Assembly (NCBI GenBank): GCA_900546445.1
Contig: URCV01000026.1
Coordinates: forward strand, 1-24,848
From: an uncultured Bacteroidales bacterium
GTDB lineage: Bacteria; Bacteroidota; Bacteroidia; Bacteroidales; UBA932
Direction of reading: 5' to 3'
Length of the DNA: 24,848 nucleotides
Below are positions 15,413 to 23,015 of this stretch, piece after piece. The notes beneath the pieces were generated by a model that did not search any database, was not told the DNA's origin, and saw only the letters and a program-made list of their open reading frames with translations. Every line of letters begins with the position of its first letter. The first letter of the stretch is position 1. The translations under genes and the position numbers were made by a program.

Positions 15413-15531
15413 GAACTTTGTCGTCGCAGCTTTTCGTTCTGCTTCATTGTCTCGCTAGCAGCAAGAGCAGTCACCCTCACTTGCGGCCCGCGCTACCTTG
15501 TCGCGTCGCAGTGGCTCCACGTTTATAAACG

Positions 15532-15564
15532 GATAACGGCTCCCTATCACAAGGAGCCGTTATC
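15532..15564 (-). terminator. Hairpin terminator of tRNA-Leu
   Basis: GATAACGGCTCC (15532-15543) and GGAGCCGTTATC (15553-15564) form a perfect 12-bp stem with a 9-base loop, directly behind the tRNA 3' end. A second short palindrome, CGTTTATAAACG (15520-15531), follows on the minus strand. The T-run is weak, but the position fits termination or 3'-end processing. Confidence 0.6.
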
Positions 15565-15565
15565 G

Positions 15566-15647
15566 TGCGGGCGAAGGGAATCGAACCCATACGCCTCTCG
15601 GCACTAGATCCTAAGTCTAGCTTGTCTACCAATTTCAACACGCCCGC
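15566..15647 (-). tRNA. tRNA-Leu (anticodon UAG)
   Basis: 82 bases. The acceptor stem GCGGGCG pairs with CGCCCGC, with discriminator A. The anticodon arm is CTAGA-CTTAGGA-TCTAG, giving anticodon TAG, which reads CUA and related Leu codons. A long variable arm (TGCCGAGAGGCG region) marks a class II tRNA. The T-arm has GGGTTCGATTCCC. The CCA end is not encoded and must be added after transcription. Confidence 0.95.
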
Positions 15648-15691
15648 GTTAACCACATAATATAATTACTTTCGCCTCTCGGCGATATATG

Positions 15692-15723
15692 CAAATATAC
15701 TAAGATTTACTCGATTTTACAAA
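15692..15723 (-). promoter_or_regulatory. Promoter of tRNA-Leu
   Basis: On the minus strand, TTTG (15720-15723), a 20-base spacer, then TATATTTG (15692-15699), matching the Bacteroidota consensus. It overlaps the last codon and stop of the upstream lipoprotein gene and lies 45 bases before the tRNA. Confidence 0.7.
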
Positions 15724-16295
15724 ATTTTAGAGAATTGATATGTTAACCCACCAATAACCCATTCTTTTGTAGAATAATCAAATAAAGAAGACTCACATCT
15801 TACTTTGAAAGTGCATTCATCATAGTCAATGTCCTTAATACTAGCAAATTCAATTCCTTTTACGCCTTTAGGGACATATGGATCAAACGATTCTATCGTA
15901 GTATACCATACTTTTCCGGACGATGTCTTATTTGGCCTTACCTTGCATTTAATCTCATAAAATGTTACCCAAGAGCATAATAAACCATCCTTGTCTTCTT
16001 TTGTTAAGACCACCGGCAGGCAAGCCTCAAATGACAAATTATCTCCATATTCAAAGTGTTTCACATTAGCGCTAATCAACTGACTAATATATCCAGGATA
16101 TTCTTCAATACGACTTTTCAAATCTTTACTTTTAAATCCACTATCGTTTATGTCAATATCTTGGAACCATTCAATTTCTCCCAATTCGTAGTTGCCGCAT
16201 AGTTTCATAGATGTTCTCTGAATCTCATCTAAATCGACATCAGGTGTGCACGCACACAATGCGAAGGCAAATACAATAAATAATAATCTACGCAT
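15717..16295 (-). CDS. Putative lipoprotein of unknown function
   Basis: 192 aa from the ATG at 16295 (another in-frame ATG lies four codons upstream). Signal sequence RRLLFIVFAFALCAC gives a lipobox with the acylated Cys at about residue 16, then an acidic, soluble domain (TPDVDLDEIQRTS). No repeat, metal site or enzyme motif is recognised. Codon use is more AT-rich than in the surrounding housekeeping genes, and the same holds for the two-component genes that follow upstream. An association with that system is possible from position only; a gap of about 100 bases separates them. Confidence 0.72.
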   Translation of the reverse strand: MRRLLFIVFAFALCACTPDVDLDEIQRTSMKLCGNYELGEIEWFQDIDINDSGFKSKDLKSRIEEYPGYISQLISANVKHFEYGDNLSFEACLPVVLTKEDKDGLLCSWVTFYEIKCKVRPNKTSSGKVWYTTIESFDPYVPKGVKGIEFASIKDIDYDECTFKVRCESSLFDYSTKEWVIGGLTYQFSKIL

Positions 16296-16327
16296 AATCA
16301 TGGTCATTAATTTTTAATTATCTCCTT

Positions 16328-16335
16328 CGAAGATA
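16328..16335 (-). promoter_or_regulatory. Weak -7-like box before the lipoprotein gene
   Basis: On the minus strand this reads TATCTTCG, one mismatch from TAnnTTTG, 32 bases before the ATG at 16295. No TTG lies at the -33 position. The gene could instead be read through from the two-component operon. Confidence 0.3.
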
Positions 16336-16395
16336 GGCTATTAATTGATAGAAAAAAAACATAATCCACGAAGGGGACATTTTGGGGAACGAAGC

Positions 16396-17163
16396 CTACA
16401 TTTTTGACCACGAAAAGATTTGGACTACTTGATTTTTTATTTCAGGGGTGATTTTTATGCTTAGTGATTCGTATGGCGGTTTTAGCGTCACATCATAGTT
16501 ACGATCAATCCGTCGTGTAATTTTATTGATACTGTTAACATTGACTAACATCTGACGGTTAACTCGAATGAATATCTGAGGAGAGAGTGTTTTTTCAATG
16601 CTCGTCAAAGAATAATCTACACTTCCCCATTTACTATCTTTCAAGTGAACACGAATACCTCCGTTATCCGCTTCAATGTAGGCAACATCATTTATATCGC
16701 ATAAATGGATGCTGTCATTTATTTCCATACATATGCCATTGCGATACTTTACATTATGTGTACAGTATTCCATTACGACACGTGATATATCCACGCCAGA
16801 TTGGCCAAATTTAATTCTGTCATATTTGTCAAGAGCCTTTGCCACACTCTCGACGGATATCGGTTTTAATAGATAATCAACACAATTATAGTCAAAAGCC
16901 ATAAGTGCATATTCATCAAAAGCCGTGGTAAAAACTACCATTGCATTGATGTCAACCCCGTCAAAAATGCTAAAAGATAATCCGTCCTCCAAACGGATAT
17001 CAGAGAATATCACGTCTATATTATCATAGGTTTCAAGCATCGCTTTCGCAGCCTCTACACTGGGTGCAATGCCCATTATTTCAATACCGGGCCTTAATTT
17101 GTTCAATATGTCACACAACTTTAAAGCAAGCGCATTTTCGTCTTCAAACACCAATACCCTCAT
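16396..17163 (-). CDS. LytTR-family response regulator
   Basis: 255 aa. Residues 1-115 are a receiver domain with acidic pocket Glu7/Asp8, phosphoacceptor Asp55 (FSDI), Thr79/Thr80 and Lys100 (LLKPI), all in place. Residues about 140-255 are a LytTR DNA-binding domain (DVAYIEADNGGIRVHL... FIRVNRQMLVNVNSI). It is the partner of the kinase just upstream; ATG and stop overlap by 4 bases, so the pair is translationally coupled. Target genes are unknown; LytTR regulators often act on envelope, transport or competence genes. The adjacent lipoprotein is a candidate target by position only. The gene is AT-rich relative to its neighbours. Confidence 0.92.
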   Translation of the reverse strand: MRVLVFEDENALALKLCDILNKLRPGIEIMGIAPSVEAAKAMLETYDNIDVIFSDIRLEDGLSFSIFDGVDINAMVVFTTAFDEYALMAFDYNCVDYLLKPISVESVAKALDKYDRIKFGQSGVDISRVVMEYCTHNVKYRNGICMEINDSIHLCDINDVAYIEADNGGIRVHLKDSKWGSVDYSLTSIEKTLSPQIFIRVNRQMLVNVNSINKITRRIDRNYDVTLKPPYESLSIKITPEIKNQVVQIFSWSKM

Positions 17164-18203
17164 AATCTAACACTGTTTTTCGTTAATAATAGAACTTTTA
17201 CTTTAAAATTACTCTCATCTTTTTCTACATCCACTCCCTGTTTTCCACAAATTAGTCGATATCTATCTTCCAAACTACTCAGTCCCGTCTTACCGCCACT
17301 CACATCAGAGACCAATGGCAGTAAATTGTTTTCAACTATCAAATAAGAGTCTTCACGATAGATTTTAACGTTCAAAACTTCTCCACTACCGTGCCTGTTA
17401 TGCTTAACTGCGTTTTGAACCAGATGCTGGATAGATGAAGGAAACACAAAACACGTATTCTCGTAATCTAAATCGTTATCTATATCTATTTTAAGGAAAG
17501 AATATCTAAAAGAAAGCAATTCTGCGTAATTACGAACGAACTTAATCTCGTCAGATAACGGAATAATTGTGCTCTTTGAATTCAACACTAATTGCCGATA
17601 CATTTGAGAAAAGGTGGAAATAAACGCCTCTGCAGCATTCGGATCAGATGTAATCAACCCGTCCAGTGTCGCCAAACTATTAAAGACAAAATGATTGTCG
17701 TTATGTATGGACATCGCTTCCAAACGTGACTGTATGCTTAAATTCTTTTCCTCATTATATCGATTCATTATAAAAATGAACAAATAAGCTGTTGATAAAA
17801 TAGAGACAGATACAAAATAAGAAAAAGAAACATTATCTATAAAGTTCGAATCGTATGGACTTACCCAGTATTCTATCATAGTAAATACCACAGTTGTCAA
17901 TCCGTTAAGAAGCACAACTAGAATAATTAGTATGATTGGCATAAGCACCCTGTGCTTTTGTCTCCAAAACCACTTGGATAGCAATTTGCAATACTGAATT
18001 GACAACTCAGCCATTATAACAGAAACAATCGCACCACCCAAGATATCCTTAAACTGACTAGTGCTAGTATAGAAGTCCGTCCTAGGCACCGGAAGGTAAA
18101 AGTCGTATTCGGCAAAGCCCCACACGATCATTCCTATAATAATCGACAAGACATCATAGATAATATGATCGACTATTCTGTTTTTACTAAATAAATACCG
18201 CAT
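17160..18203 (-). CDS. LytS/YehU-type membrane sensor histidine kinase
   Basis: 347 aa. About four hydrophobic segments (near residues 15-31, 55-70, 87-108 and 125-147) form the sensor part; there is no large extracellular domain. The His_kinase region begins with the phosphoacceptor His171 in NDNHFVFNSLATL (family form: PHFLFNSL). The ATPase domain has the N-box LVQNAVKH with Asn264. Its glycine-rich box is partly degenerate (SGGKTGLSSLEDRYRL). The stop overlaps the regulator start by 4 bases. The ATG is only 10 bases from the fumarase terminator, so the source of its transcription is unclear. Confidence 0.9.
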   Translation of the reverse strand: MRYLFSKNRIVDHIIYDVLSIIIGMIVWGFAEYDFYLPVPRTDFYTSTSQFKDILGGAIVSVIMAELSIQYCKLLSKWFWRQKHRVLMPIILIILVVLLNGLTTVVFTMIEYWVSPYDSNFIDNVSFSYFVSVSILSTAYLFIFIMNRYNEEKNLSIQSRLEAMSIHNDNHFVFNSLATLDGLITSDPNAAEAFISTFSQMYRQLVLNSKSTIIPLSDEIKFVRNYAELLSFRYSFLKIDIDNDLDYENTCFVFPSSIQHLVQNAVKHNRHGSGEVLNVKIYREDSYLIVENNLLPLVSDVSGGKTGLSSLEDRYRLICGKQGVDVEKDESNFKVKVLLLTKNSVRL

Positions 18204-18213
18204 TATAGAAATA

Positions 18214-18244
18214 AATGCTCTTGCTTACAAGAGGCAAGAGCATT
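18214..18244 (-). terminator. Terminator of the prfB-fumarase operon
   Basis: AATGCTCTTGC and GCAAGAGCATT form a perfect 11-bp stem with a 9-base loop. On the minus strand it is followed by TTATTTCT, a T-rich tail, 13 bases after the fumarase stop. It ends only 10 bases before the kinase ATG. Confidence 0.8.
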
Positions 18245-18251
18245 AACCTTA

Positions 18252-18259
18252 CAAATTTA
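18252..18259 (-). promoter_or_regulatory. Possible -7 box for the kinase-regulator pair
   Basis: On the minus strand this reads TAAATTTG, an exact match to TAnnTTTG, overlapping the fumarase stop codon. If active, the transcript would start near 18246 and the 11-bp hairpin at 18214-18244 would form its 5' leader. No clear TTG is found at -33. Confidence 0.4.
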
Positions 18260-19882
18260 CAAGCCTATCTTCTTGAAGAAATCGTTTCCTTTGTCGTCGA
18301 CGAGGATGAAGGCTGGGAAATCTTCCACCTTAATCTTCCAGATGGCTTCCATTCCGAGTTCCGGATATTCCACGCATTCGATGCTCTTTATGTTGTTCTG
18401 AGCGAGTATCGCTGCAGGTCCTCCGATGGAGCCCAGATAGAATCCGCCATGCTTCTTACAAGCGTCTGTAACTACTTGGCTTCTGTTACCCTTGGCCAGC
18501 ATTATAAGGGAGCCGCCGTGCTCCTGGAATTCGTCTACATAAGGGTCCATACGTCCGGCCGTGGTAGGTCCGAGCGAACCGCAAGGCATTCCCTGAGGAG
18601 TCTTGGCAGGTCCTGCGTAATAGATAGGGTGATTTTTGAAGTACTCCGGCATAGCCTCACCAGCATCGAGACGAGCCTTAATCTTCGCGTGAGCGATGTC
18701 ACGAGCCACGATGATGGTTCCGTTAAGGCTGAGACGTGTACTTACAGGATATTTGGTTAGCTCTTTAAGAATCTCTGGCATAGGCTGATCCAAGTTGATC
18801 TTAACGGCATCGCCTTCACCTGCATTACGAAGGCTTTCCGGAATGAGCTCATACGGCTTGTCGTCGAGTTTCTCTATCCACACACCGTCCGCGTTGATCT
18901 TGGCCTTGATGTTTCTGTCGGCAGAGCAGCTGACTCCCAGGCCAATAGGACAGCTGGCACCGTGACGCGGAAGCCTTACCACACGGATATCGTGTGCCAA
19001 ATATTTGCCTCCGAACTGGGCGCCAAGTCCGATTTTCTGAGCCTCTTTCAACAACTCCTGCTCGAGTTCGAGGTCTCTGAATGCGCGACCTGTCTCGTCG
19101 CCGGTAGTCGGCAGCGTATCATAATAATGGGTAGAGGCCAATTTGACCGTCAGCAAGTTCTTCTCGGCCGATGTGCCTCCGATTACGAATGCGATGTGAT
19201 ATGGAGGACAGGCAGCCGTGCCAAGCGAGCGCATCTTCTCTACTAAGAAAGGAACGAGCGTTCCGGGGTTCTGGATGCGGGCCTTAGTCTCCTGATAGAG
19301 ATAAGTCTTGTTAGCGGAGCCGCCACCCTTTGTGACGCACAGGAAACGATACTCATTTCCTTCTACGGCCTCGATGTCGATTTGTGCAGGGAGATTACAC
19401 TTGGTATTCACCTCGTTATACATATCGAGAGGTGCATTCTGAGAATAACGCAAGTTCTCTTCGGTATAAGTCTTGAATACGCCTAATGAAAGAGCCTCCT
19501 CGTCGCAGAATCCGGTCCATACTCCCTGGCCTTTCTCTCCGTGAACGATGGCGGTACCCGTATCTTGGCAGAGAGGAAGTTTTCCCTTGCAAGCCACTTC
19601 TGCATTACGAAGGAATGTGAGAGCTACATATTTGTCGTTCTCCGAAGCTTCCGGGTCGCTGAGAATCTTGGCTACCTGCTCGTTATGAGTACGGCGAAGC
19701 ATAAAGCTGACATCGCGGAAAGCAGTATTGGCCATAATGGTAAGGGCCTCCTTGCTAACCTTTAAAATCTTGTGCCCCTCGAAGTCAGATGTGCTTACAA
19801 GTGACTCGGAGCCTGGAATCTTGTAGTATTCAGTCCGGTCTTCGCCTAACTGAAACATAGGTGCATACTTAAATTCTACCAT
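18257..19882 (-). CDS. Fumarate hydratase, class I (iron-sulfur)
   Basis: Interconverts fumarate and malate, a TCA-cycle and fumarate-respiration step; 541 aa, the FumA/FumB single-chain type (E. coli FumA is 548 aa). The three cysteines that hold the 4Fe-4S cluster are Cys105 (PLCQDTGT), Cys225 (AACPPYH) and Cys319 (VSCSADRN), at nearly the E. coli positions. The N-terminal alpha domain is followed by the C-terminal beta domain with HPIYYAGPAKTP and GSLGPTTAGRMDPYVD. The gene starts 3 bases after prfB and ends at a strong terminator. Oxygen-sensitive class I fumarase fits an anaerobe using fumarate reduction. Confidence 0.95.
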   Translation of the reverse strand: MVEFKYAPMFQLGEDRTEYYKIPGSESLVSTSDFEGHKILKVSKEALTIMANTAFRDVSFMLRRTHNEQVAKILSDPEASENDKYVALTFLRNAEVACKGKLPLCQDTGTAIVHGEKGQGVWTGFCDEEALSLGVFKTYTEENLRYSQNAPLDMYNEVNTKCNLPAQIDIEAVEGNEYRFLCVTKGGGSANKTYLYQETKARIQNPGTLVPFLVEKMRSLGTAACPPYHIAFVIGGTSAEKNLLTVKLASTHYYDTLPTTGDETGRAFRDLELEQELLKEAQKIGLGAQFGGKYLAHDIRVVRLPRHGASCPIGLGVSCSADRNIKAKINADGVWIEKLDDKPYELIPESLRNAGEGDAVKINLDQPMPEILKELTKYPVSTRLSLNGTIIVARDIAHAKIKARLDAGEAMPEYFKNHPIYYAGPAKTPQGMPCGSLGPTTAGRMDPYVDEFQEHGGSLIMLAKGNRSQVVTDACKKHGGFYLGSIGGPAAILAQNNIKSIECVEYPELGMEAIWKIKVEDFPAFILVDDKGNDFFKKIGL

Positions 19883-19885
19883 AGT

Positions 19886-20962
19886 CTATTCTGATTTCAT
19901 TAGATATTCTTTCATAAAAGGATTAAGGTCTCCATCGAGAACTCCCTGAGTGTCGGCTGTTTCATAGCCCGTGCGAACGTCCTTCACCATCTTATAAGGA
20001 TGGAGCACATAGGAACGAATCTGCGAGCCCCACTCGATTTTTTTCTTTTGGCCTTCGAGTTCCGCCTGCTTTTCACGGCGCTTCTGGAGCTCTATGTCGT
20101 AAAGTCTCGATTTGAGGATGCGGAGCGCATTCTGTCTGTTATCCTGCTGGCTGCGAGTCTCGGTATTCTCGACGGTAATTCCGGTAGGTATGTGCCTCAC
20201 GCGCACTCCGGTTTCGACCTTATTTACGTTCTGTCCGCCGTGACCTCCGGAACGAAAAGTGTCCCATTCGAGGTCCGATGGATTAATCTCTATGTTAATA
20301 CTGTCATCTACAAGAGGATAGACAAAGACCGAGCTGAAAGTGGTCTGACGCTTTCCCTGTGCATTGAAAGGTGAAATTCTCACTAGTCGATGCACTCCGG
20401 ATTCAGACTTGAGATAACCATAGGCATACTCGCCTTCGAAAGATATGGTGGCACTCTTGATACCCACTTCATCTCCCTCCAGATTCTCCGTAATGGTCAT
20501 CTTGTAGCCATTACGCTCACCCCATCTCAAGTACATTCTCATAAGCATAGCGGACCAATCGTTCGCTTCCGTACCGCCTGCACCGGAATTTATGGTGAGA
20601 ACTGCGCCTAGATTGTCTCCTTCCGCTCCCAGCATATTCTTCAATTCCAAATCTTCCACCAGGGAAAGAGCCGTGGCATAGCCGGAATCGAGTTCCGCTG
20701 AATCCTCTTCTGTGGAAAACTCCTGAAGCACATCCAGATCGTCTACTGCGCTGAGCGTTTTGTCATAAGACGTTACCCAGGATTTTACAGAGTTGAGGGC
20801 TTTCATAAAAGTCTCGGCTTTCTTAGGGTCGTCCCAGAAGCCCGGAGACTGGCTTACTGCCTCTTTTTCAGCTACTTCCTTTCTCTTTTCCTCTATGTGA
20901 AGACACTTTTCGAGAGCAGAGACTCTCGAATGCAATTCCTTTATCTGTTCGGCGGTTGTCAT
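19886..20962 (-). CDS. prfB: Peptide chain release factor 2, no programmed frameshift
   Basis: Recognises UAA and UGA stop codons and triggers peptide release on the ribosome. 358 aa. The SPF anticodon-like motif is at residues 197-199 (RISPFNAQGKR) and the GGQ catalytic motif at 242-244 (RSGGHGGQNVNK). In most bacteria the reading frame is interrupted near codon 26 by CTT TGA C, needing a +1 shift. Here, at the aligned place, codons 21-22 are CTT CAC and the frame is continuous, with no upstream AGGGGG. The ATG at 20962 is chosen over one at 20992 because a -7 box (20969-20976) lies between them. Co-transcribed with fumarase. Confidence 0.95.
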   Translation of the reverse strand: MTTAEQIKELHSRVSALEKCLHIEEKRKEVAEKEAVSQSPGFWDDPKKAETFMKALNSVKSWVTSYDKTLSAVDDLDVLQEFSTEEDSAELDSGYATALSLVEDLELKNMLGAEGDNLGAVLTINSGAGGTEANDWSAMLMRMYLRWGERNGYKMTITENLEGDEVGIKSATISFEGEYAYGYLKSESGVHRLVRISPFNAQGKRQTTFSSVFVYPLVDDSINIEINPSDLEWDTFRSGGHGGQNVNKVETGVRVRHIPTGITVENTETRSQQDNRQNALRILKSRLYDIELQKRREKQAELEGQKKKIEWGSQIRSYVLHPYKMVKDVRTGYETADTQGVLDGDLNPFMKEYLMKSE

Positions 20963-20968
20963 ATCCCA

Positions 20969-20976
20969 CAAATTTA
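20969..20976 (-). promoter_or_regulatory. -7 promoter box of prfB
   Basis: On the minus strand this is TAAATTTG, an exact TAnnTTTG match, 6 bases before the prfB ATG, implying an almost leaderless transcript. No TTG at 19 bases upstream; a TTG about 13 bases upstream is too close. Confidence 0.55.
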
Positions 20977-21101
20977 ATAAAAATCGAAACAATAACCTAT
21001 ATCATTTTAAGGTATCTTCTCGGTTCAGTGGGATAATCCTGTAATGAACTCACAATTGTCTTCGGACAGTTGACATTATGTTTGGTTTCTGGTGCAAAAG
21101 T

Positions 21102-21144
21102 GTCGTTTCATCCGGCGAAAGGTCAGTTTGGCTGGACGATGTCC
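21102..21144. repeat. Dispersed short repeat C, copy C4
   Basis: GTCGTTTCATCCGGCGAAAGG then a TTTGGCTGGA block, the same unit as 15011-15113 and 15371-15412, about 6 kb away, in the 210-base gap between prfB and the AbiE pair. The rest of that gap shows only the weak hairpin at 21153-21168. Confidence 0.65.
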
Positions 21145-21152
21145 AAATTATA

Positions 21153-21168
21153 GGTAGTCACAGCTACC
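21153..21168 (-). terminator. Possible terminator after the AbiE pair
   Basis: GGTAG and CTACC pair around a 6-base loop just past the AbiEii stop; on the minus strand a TATAATTT stretch follows. The stem is only 5 bp, so this is weak. Confidence 0.3.
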
Positions 21169-21172
21169 ACAA

Positions 21173-22042
21173 TTATTGCTTGTTCCAATATTTTTCAGCC
21201 ATAGGCTTTAGCCTATCTGTGATAACTTGCATTACCACATTAAAGCTGAGTTCTTCTTTCCATTGAATCTTCCGAAGAAACAGTTTCCATTGCATCTGCC
21301 GATTGGCATCATTGACAAACTCGGCTGTGAAAAGTTTCAGTTTCGGATTATATTCAAGTTCACGATTGTCAAATGTTGCCTTGATTGCGTCATATAGTGT
21401 TTCATCGTCCAATTCTCGTTTTGTCAACAACTGGTAGCAATCGAAGAAATCTTTCATTCGACTGTTGTACTCGTCACGGTCCAACATAGTGTGGAACTTC
21501 TCGGCAATAACAGTCTCCAACGAATAGGCTTGGAGATTGACTGACGGAATGTTCGGCAATAACAAAGGAAAATCAATGGAAGCAGGATAAGGTGACACGA
21601 CATCTCCGAAGCCTATGTCCACGGACATTTTATGGATAATGCTGTCCATGTGTGCCGTGAAAAAGAACCTTGTACCGGGATATTTCTTTTCTACAGTGAT
21701 AGGCTCCATCGTTATGTTTTCCGTGTCAAACGTAACACCATCCTCATCACAGACTATGCCCAAAATTTCCTGAAACACCTTTGTTAAGAACTCTCTATCA
21801 CGGCTTATTTTTTCTGCCATGAAGTCCACATCTATGGTTGGACGAGCGTTAAGTCCATCCATCGCATAGAGCAAAGAACCGCCTTTAAGCAGAAAGTTGT
21901 CCTTGTACTGACTTACAGATACCCTGTACAGCAGTCGCTCGTTGAAGTATCTTGCAAGAAGATACATATATTTATAGCCTGTCTCGTTCATTAGATTGAG
22001 CAGACGAGTCTTGACAGACTTGCCATAGTTTTTCTTTTCCAT
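21173..22042 (-). CDS. AbiEii-family nucleotidyltransferase toxin
   Basis: 289 aa. The N-terminal nucleotidyltransferase core is LLKGGSLLYAMDG (GGS at 54-56) followed by RPTIDVDF, with acidic pair Asp71/Asp73. Later segments SLETVIAEKFHTMLDRDE and NSRMKDFFDCYQLL are the conserved Lys/Asp blocks of this family (COG2253/AbiEii). Known members are the toxin half of type IV toxin-antitoxin pairs acting in abortive phage infection, some by modifying tRNA 3' ends; this protein's target is unknown. It begins 1 base after the AbiEi stop, so the pair is one operon. The region is AT-rich and flanked by a transposase-type relic, suggesting horizontal acquisition. Confidence 0.88.
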   Translation of the reverse strand: MEKKNYGKSVKTRLLNLMNETGYKYMYLLARYFNERLLYRVSVSQYKDNFLLKGGSLLYAMDGLNARPTIDVDFMAEKISRDREFLTKVFQEILGIVCDEDGVTFDTENITMEPITVEKKYPGTRFFFTAHMDSIIHKMSVDIGFGDVVSPYPASIDFPLLLPNIPSVNLQAYSLETVIAEKFHTMLDRDEYNSRMKDFFDCYQLLTKRELDDETLYDAIKATFDNRELEYNPKLKLFTAEFVNDANRQMQWKLFLRKIQWKEELSFNVVMQVITDRLKPMAEKYWNKQ

Positions 22043-22043
22043 T

Positions 22044-22625
22044 TTATTCTATTGCAATTTCAAGATAATTTTTCAAAATATTGGCAACCCTAAGCCGTTT
22101 TGCGTATTCTGCCAATTGGCTTAGGTTGCGGTTCTGTTTCTTCAGATAATTTCGTATCACCTCGGAGCATACTTCCAATCCGATTTTGTTACGATACTTG
22201 ACGGCATCACATACGCTACGTTCCATATCCGTCATACGAATGTTGTAGCCCGACATTTCCACATCCATAACACCAAACTCCAAATTCTCCTTTTTCCAAT
22301 AATAAAGTTCTATCGGTAGGGTTGGCGGCATTGCCACCTTTCGCTTGGCTTCTATGGCAACACAAAAGGAAGGTGGAACAACAGTGGAGAGCTGATGATA
22401 TGCCCAAGCATTGTACAGGCATACAATTCCATTGGGAACGATTCGTTCAATATCTATCATCGTATTGAAAAGAGCATCAGGAACAGCATAGACCCCATGT
22501 CGAACCCGAATAAGTTCTCCACGTTCCTTAGCCCTCACAATTTTCTGATAATCTGATTGGTTTGGGAACTCTGCGGTGGTTATTATTCCACCTTGCGAGG
22601 TTGCCTTATACATAATCTCATTCAT
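22044..22625 (-). CDS. AbiEi-family antitoxin / transcriptional regulator
   Basis: 193 aa. The N-terminal winged-helix part (GGIITTAEFPNQSDYQKIVRAKERGELIRVRHGVYAV) is the AbiEi antitoxin signature. The middle NGIVCLYNAWAYHQLST segment and YNIRMTDMERSVCDAVKYR belong to the AbiEi C-terminal domain. Antitoxins of this type repress their own operon and neutralise the toxin without binding it. First gene of the pair, 31 bases after a good -7 box. An in-frame ATG at codon 5 is an alternative start. Confidence 0.85.
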   Translation of the reverse strand: MNEIMYKATSQGGIITTAEFPNQSDYQKIVRAKERGELIRVRHGVYAVPDALFNTMIDIERIVPNGIVCLYNAWAYHQLSTVVPPSFCVAIEAKRKVAMPPTLPIELYYWKKENLEFGVMDVEMSGYNIRMTDMERSVCDAVKYRNKIGLEVCSEVIRNYLKKQNRNLSQLAEYAKRLRVANILKNYLEIAIE

Positions 22626-22656
22626 GCCTTTACCTTAATATGGTTATTTATCGGTG

Positions 22657-22685
22657 CAAAGATACAACTTTATCTTCAAAAACAA
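22657..22685 (-). promoter_or_regulatory. Promoter of the AbiE pair
   Basis: On the minus strand, TTG (22683-22685), an 18-base spacer, then TATCTTTG (22657-22664). The TTG lies within the last codons of the truncated Rpn gene, so the promoter spans the junction between the relic and the AbiE module. AbiEi autoregulation would act here, but I see no clear operator repeat. Confidence 0.6.
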
Positions 22686-22870
22686 TATTTTTCTACGGAG
22701 AATATTTGTTTTATCCGTTCAAAACTATCATACTCGACATCCGTAATCTTGTCAGTCTTGAGAATGGAATTAAGAAATGAAATTAAAATGTTTTTTTGCC
22801 CGAAGGCGCGCTTGAACATAAAGTCCGAGCGAAGGTCAGCGAAGACCTGGTTATTAAGGAAGCTCCTCAT
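22676..22870 (-). pseudogene. Truncated Rpn-family (PD-(D/E)XK) nuclease/transposase
   Basis: 64 codons that begin like the N-terminus of Rpn / PDDEXK-2 family proteins: FADLRSDFMFKRAFG, then ILISFLNSIL and ITDVEYDSFERIKQIFSVEKYC. Full-length members have about 280-310 aa, and the catalytic PD-(D/E)XK residues lie beyond this point, so the fragment cannot be active. The frame ends in TGA right where the AbiE promoter begins. I see no continuation in the other minus-strand frames before AbiEi. It is most simply a relic cut off by acquisition of the AbiE module or by a deletion. Confidence 0.72.
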
Positions 22871-23015
22871 TGTTTAAATTTTAAAAGTTTCGCAGAAATA
22901 GCTCTGCTTGAGGGCGAATATAGTAATTACAATCGAGAAAAGCTTTAAAAACGACTGTTTCTTTGTGAAAGAAAAATTCTTTCGTCCGAAAATTATGGAC
23001 AAGAGTCTGACGCTG

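Noticed and set aside
20963..20992. A longer prfB starting at the ATG at 20992
   Set aside because: The extra ten residues contain the -7 promoter box and do not resemble RF2 N-termini.
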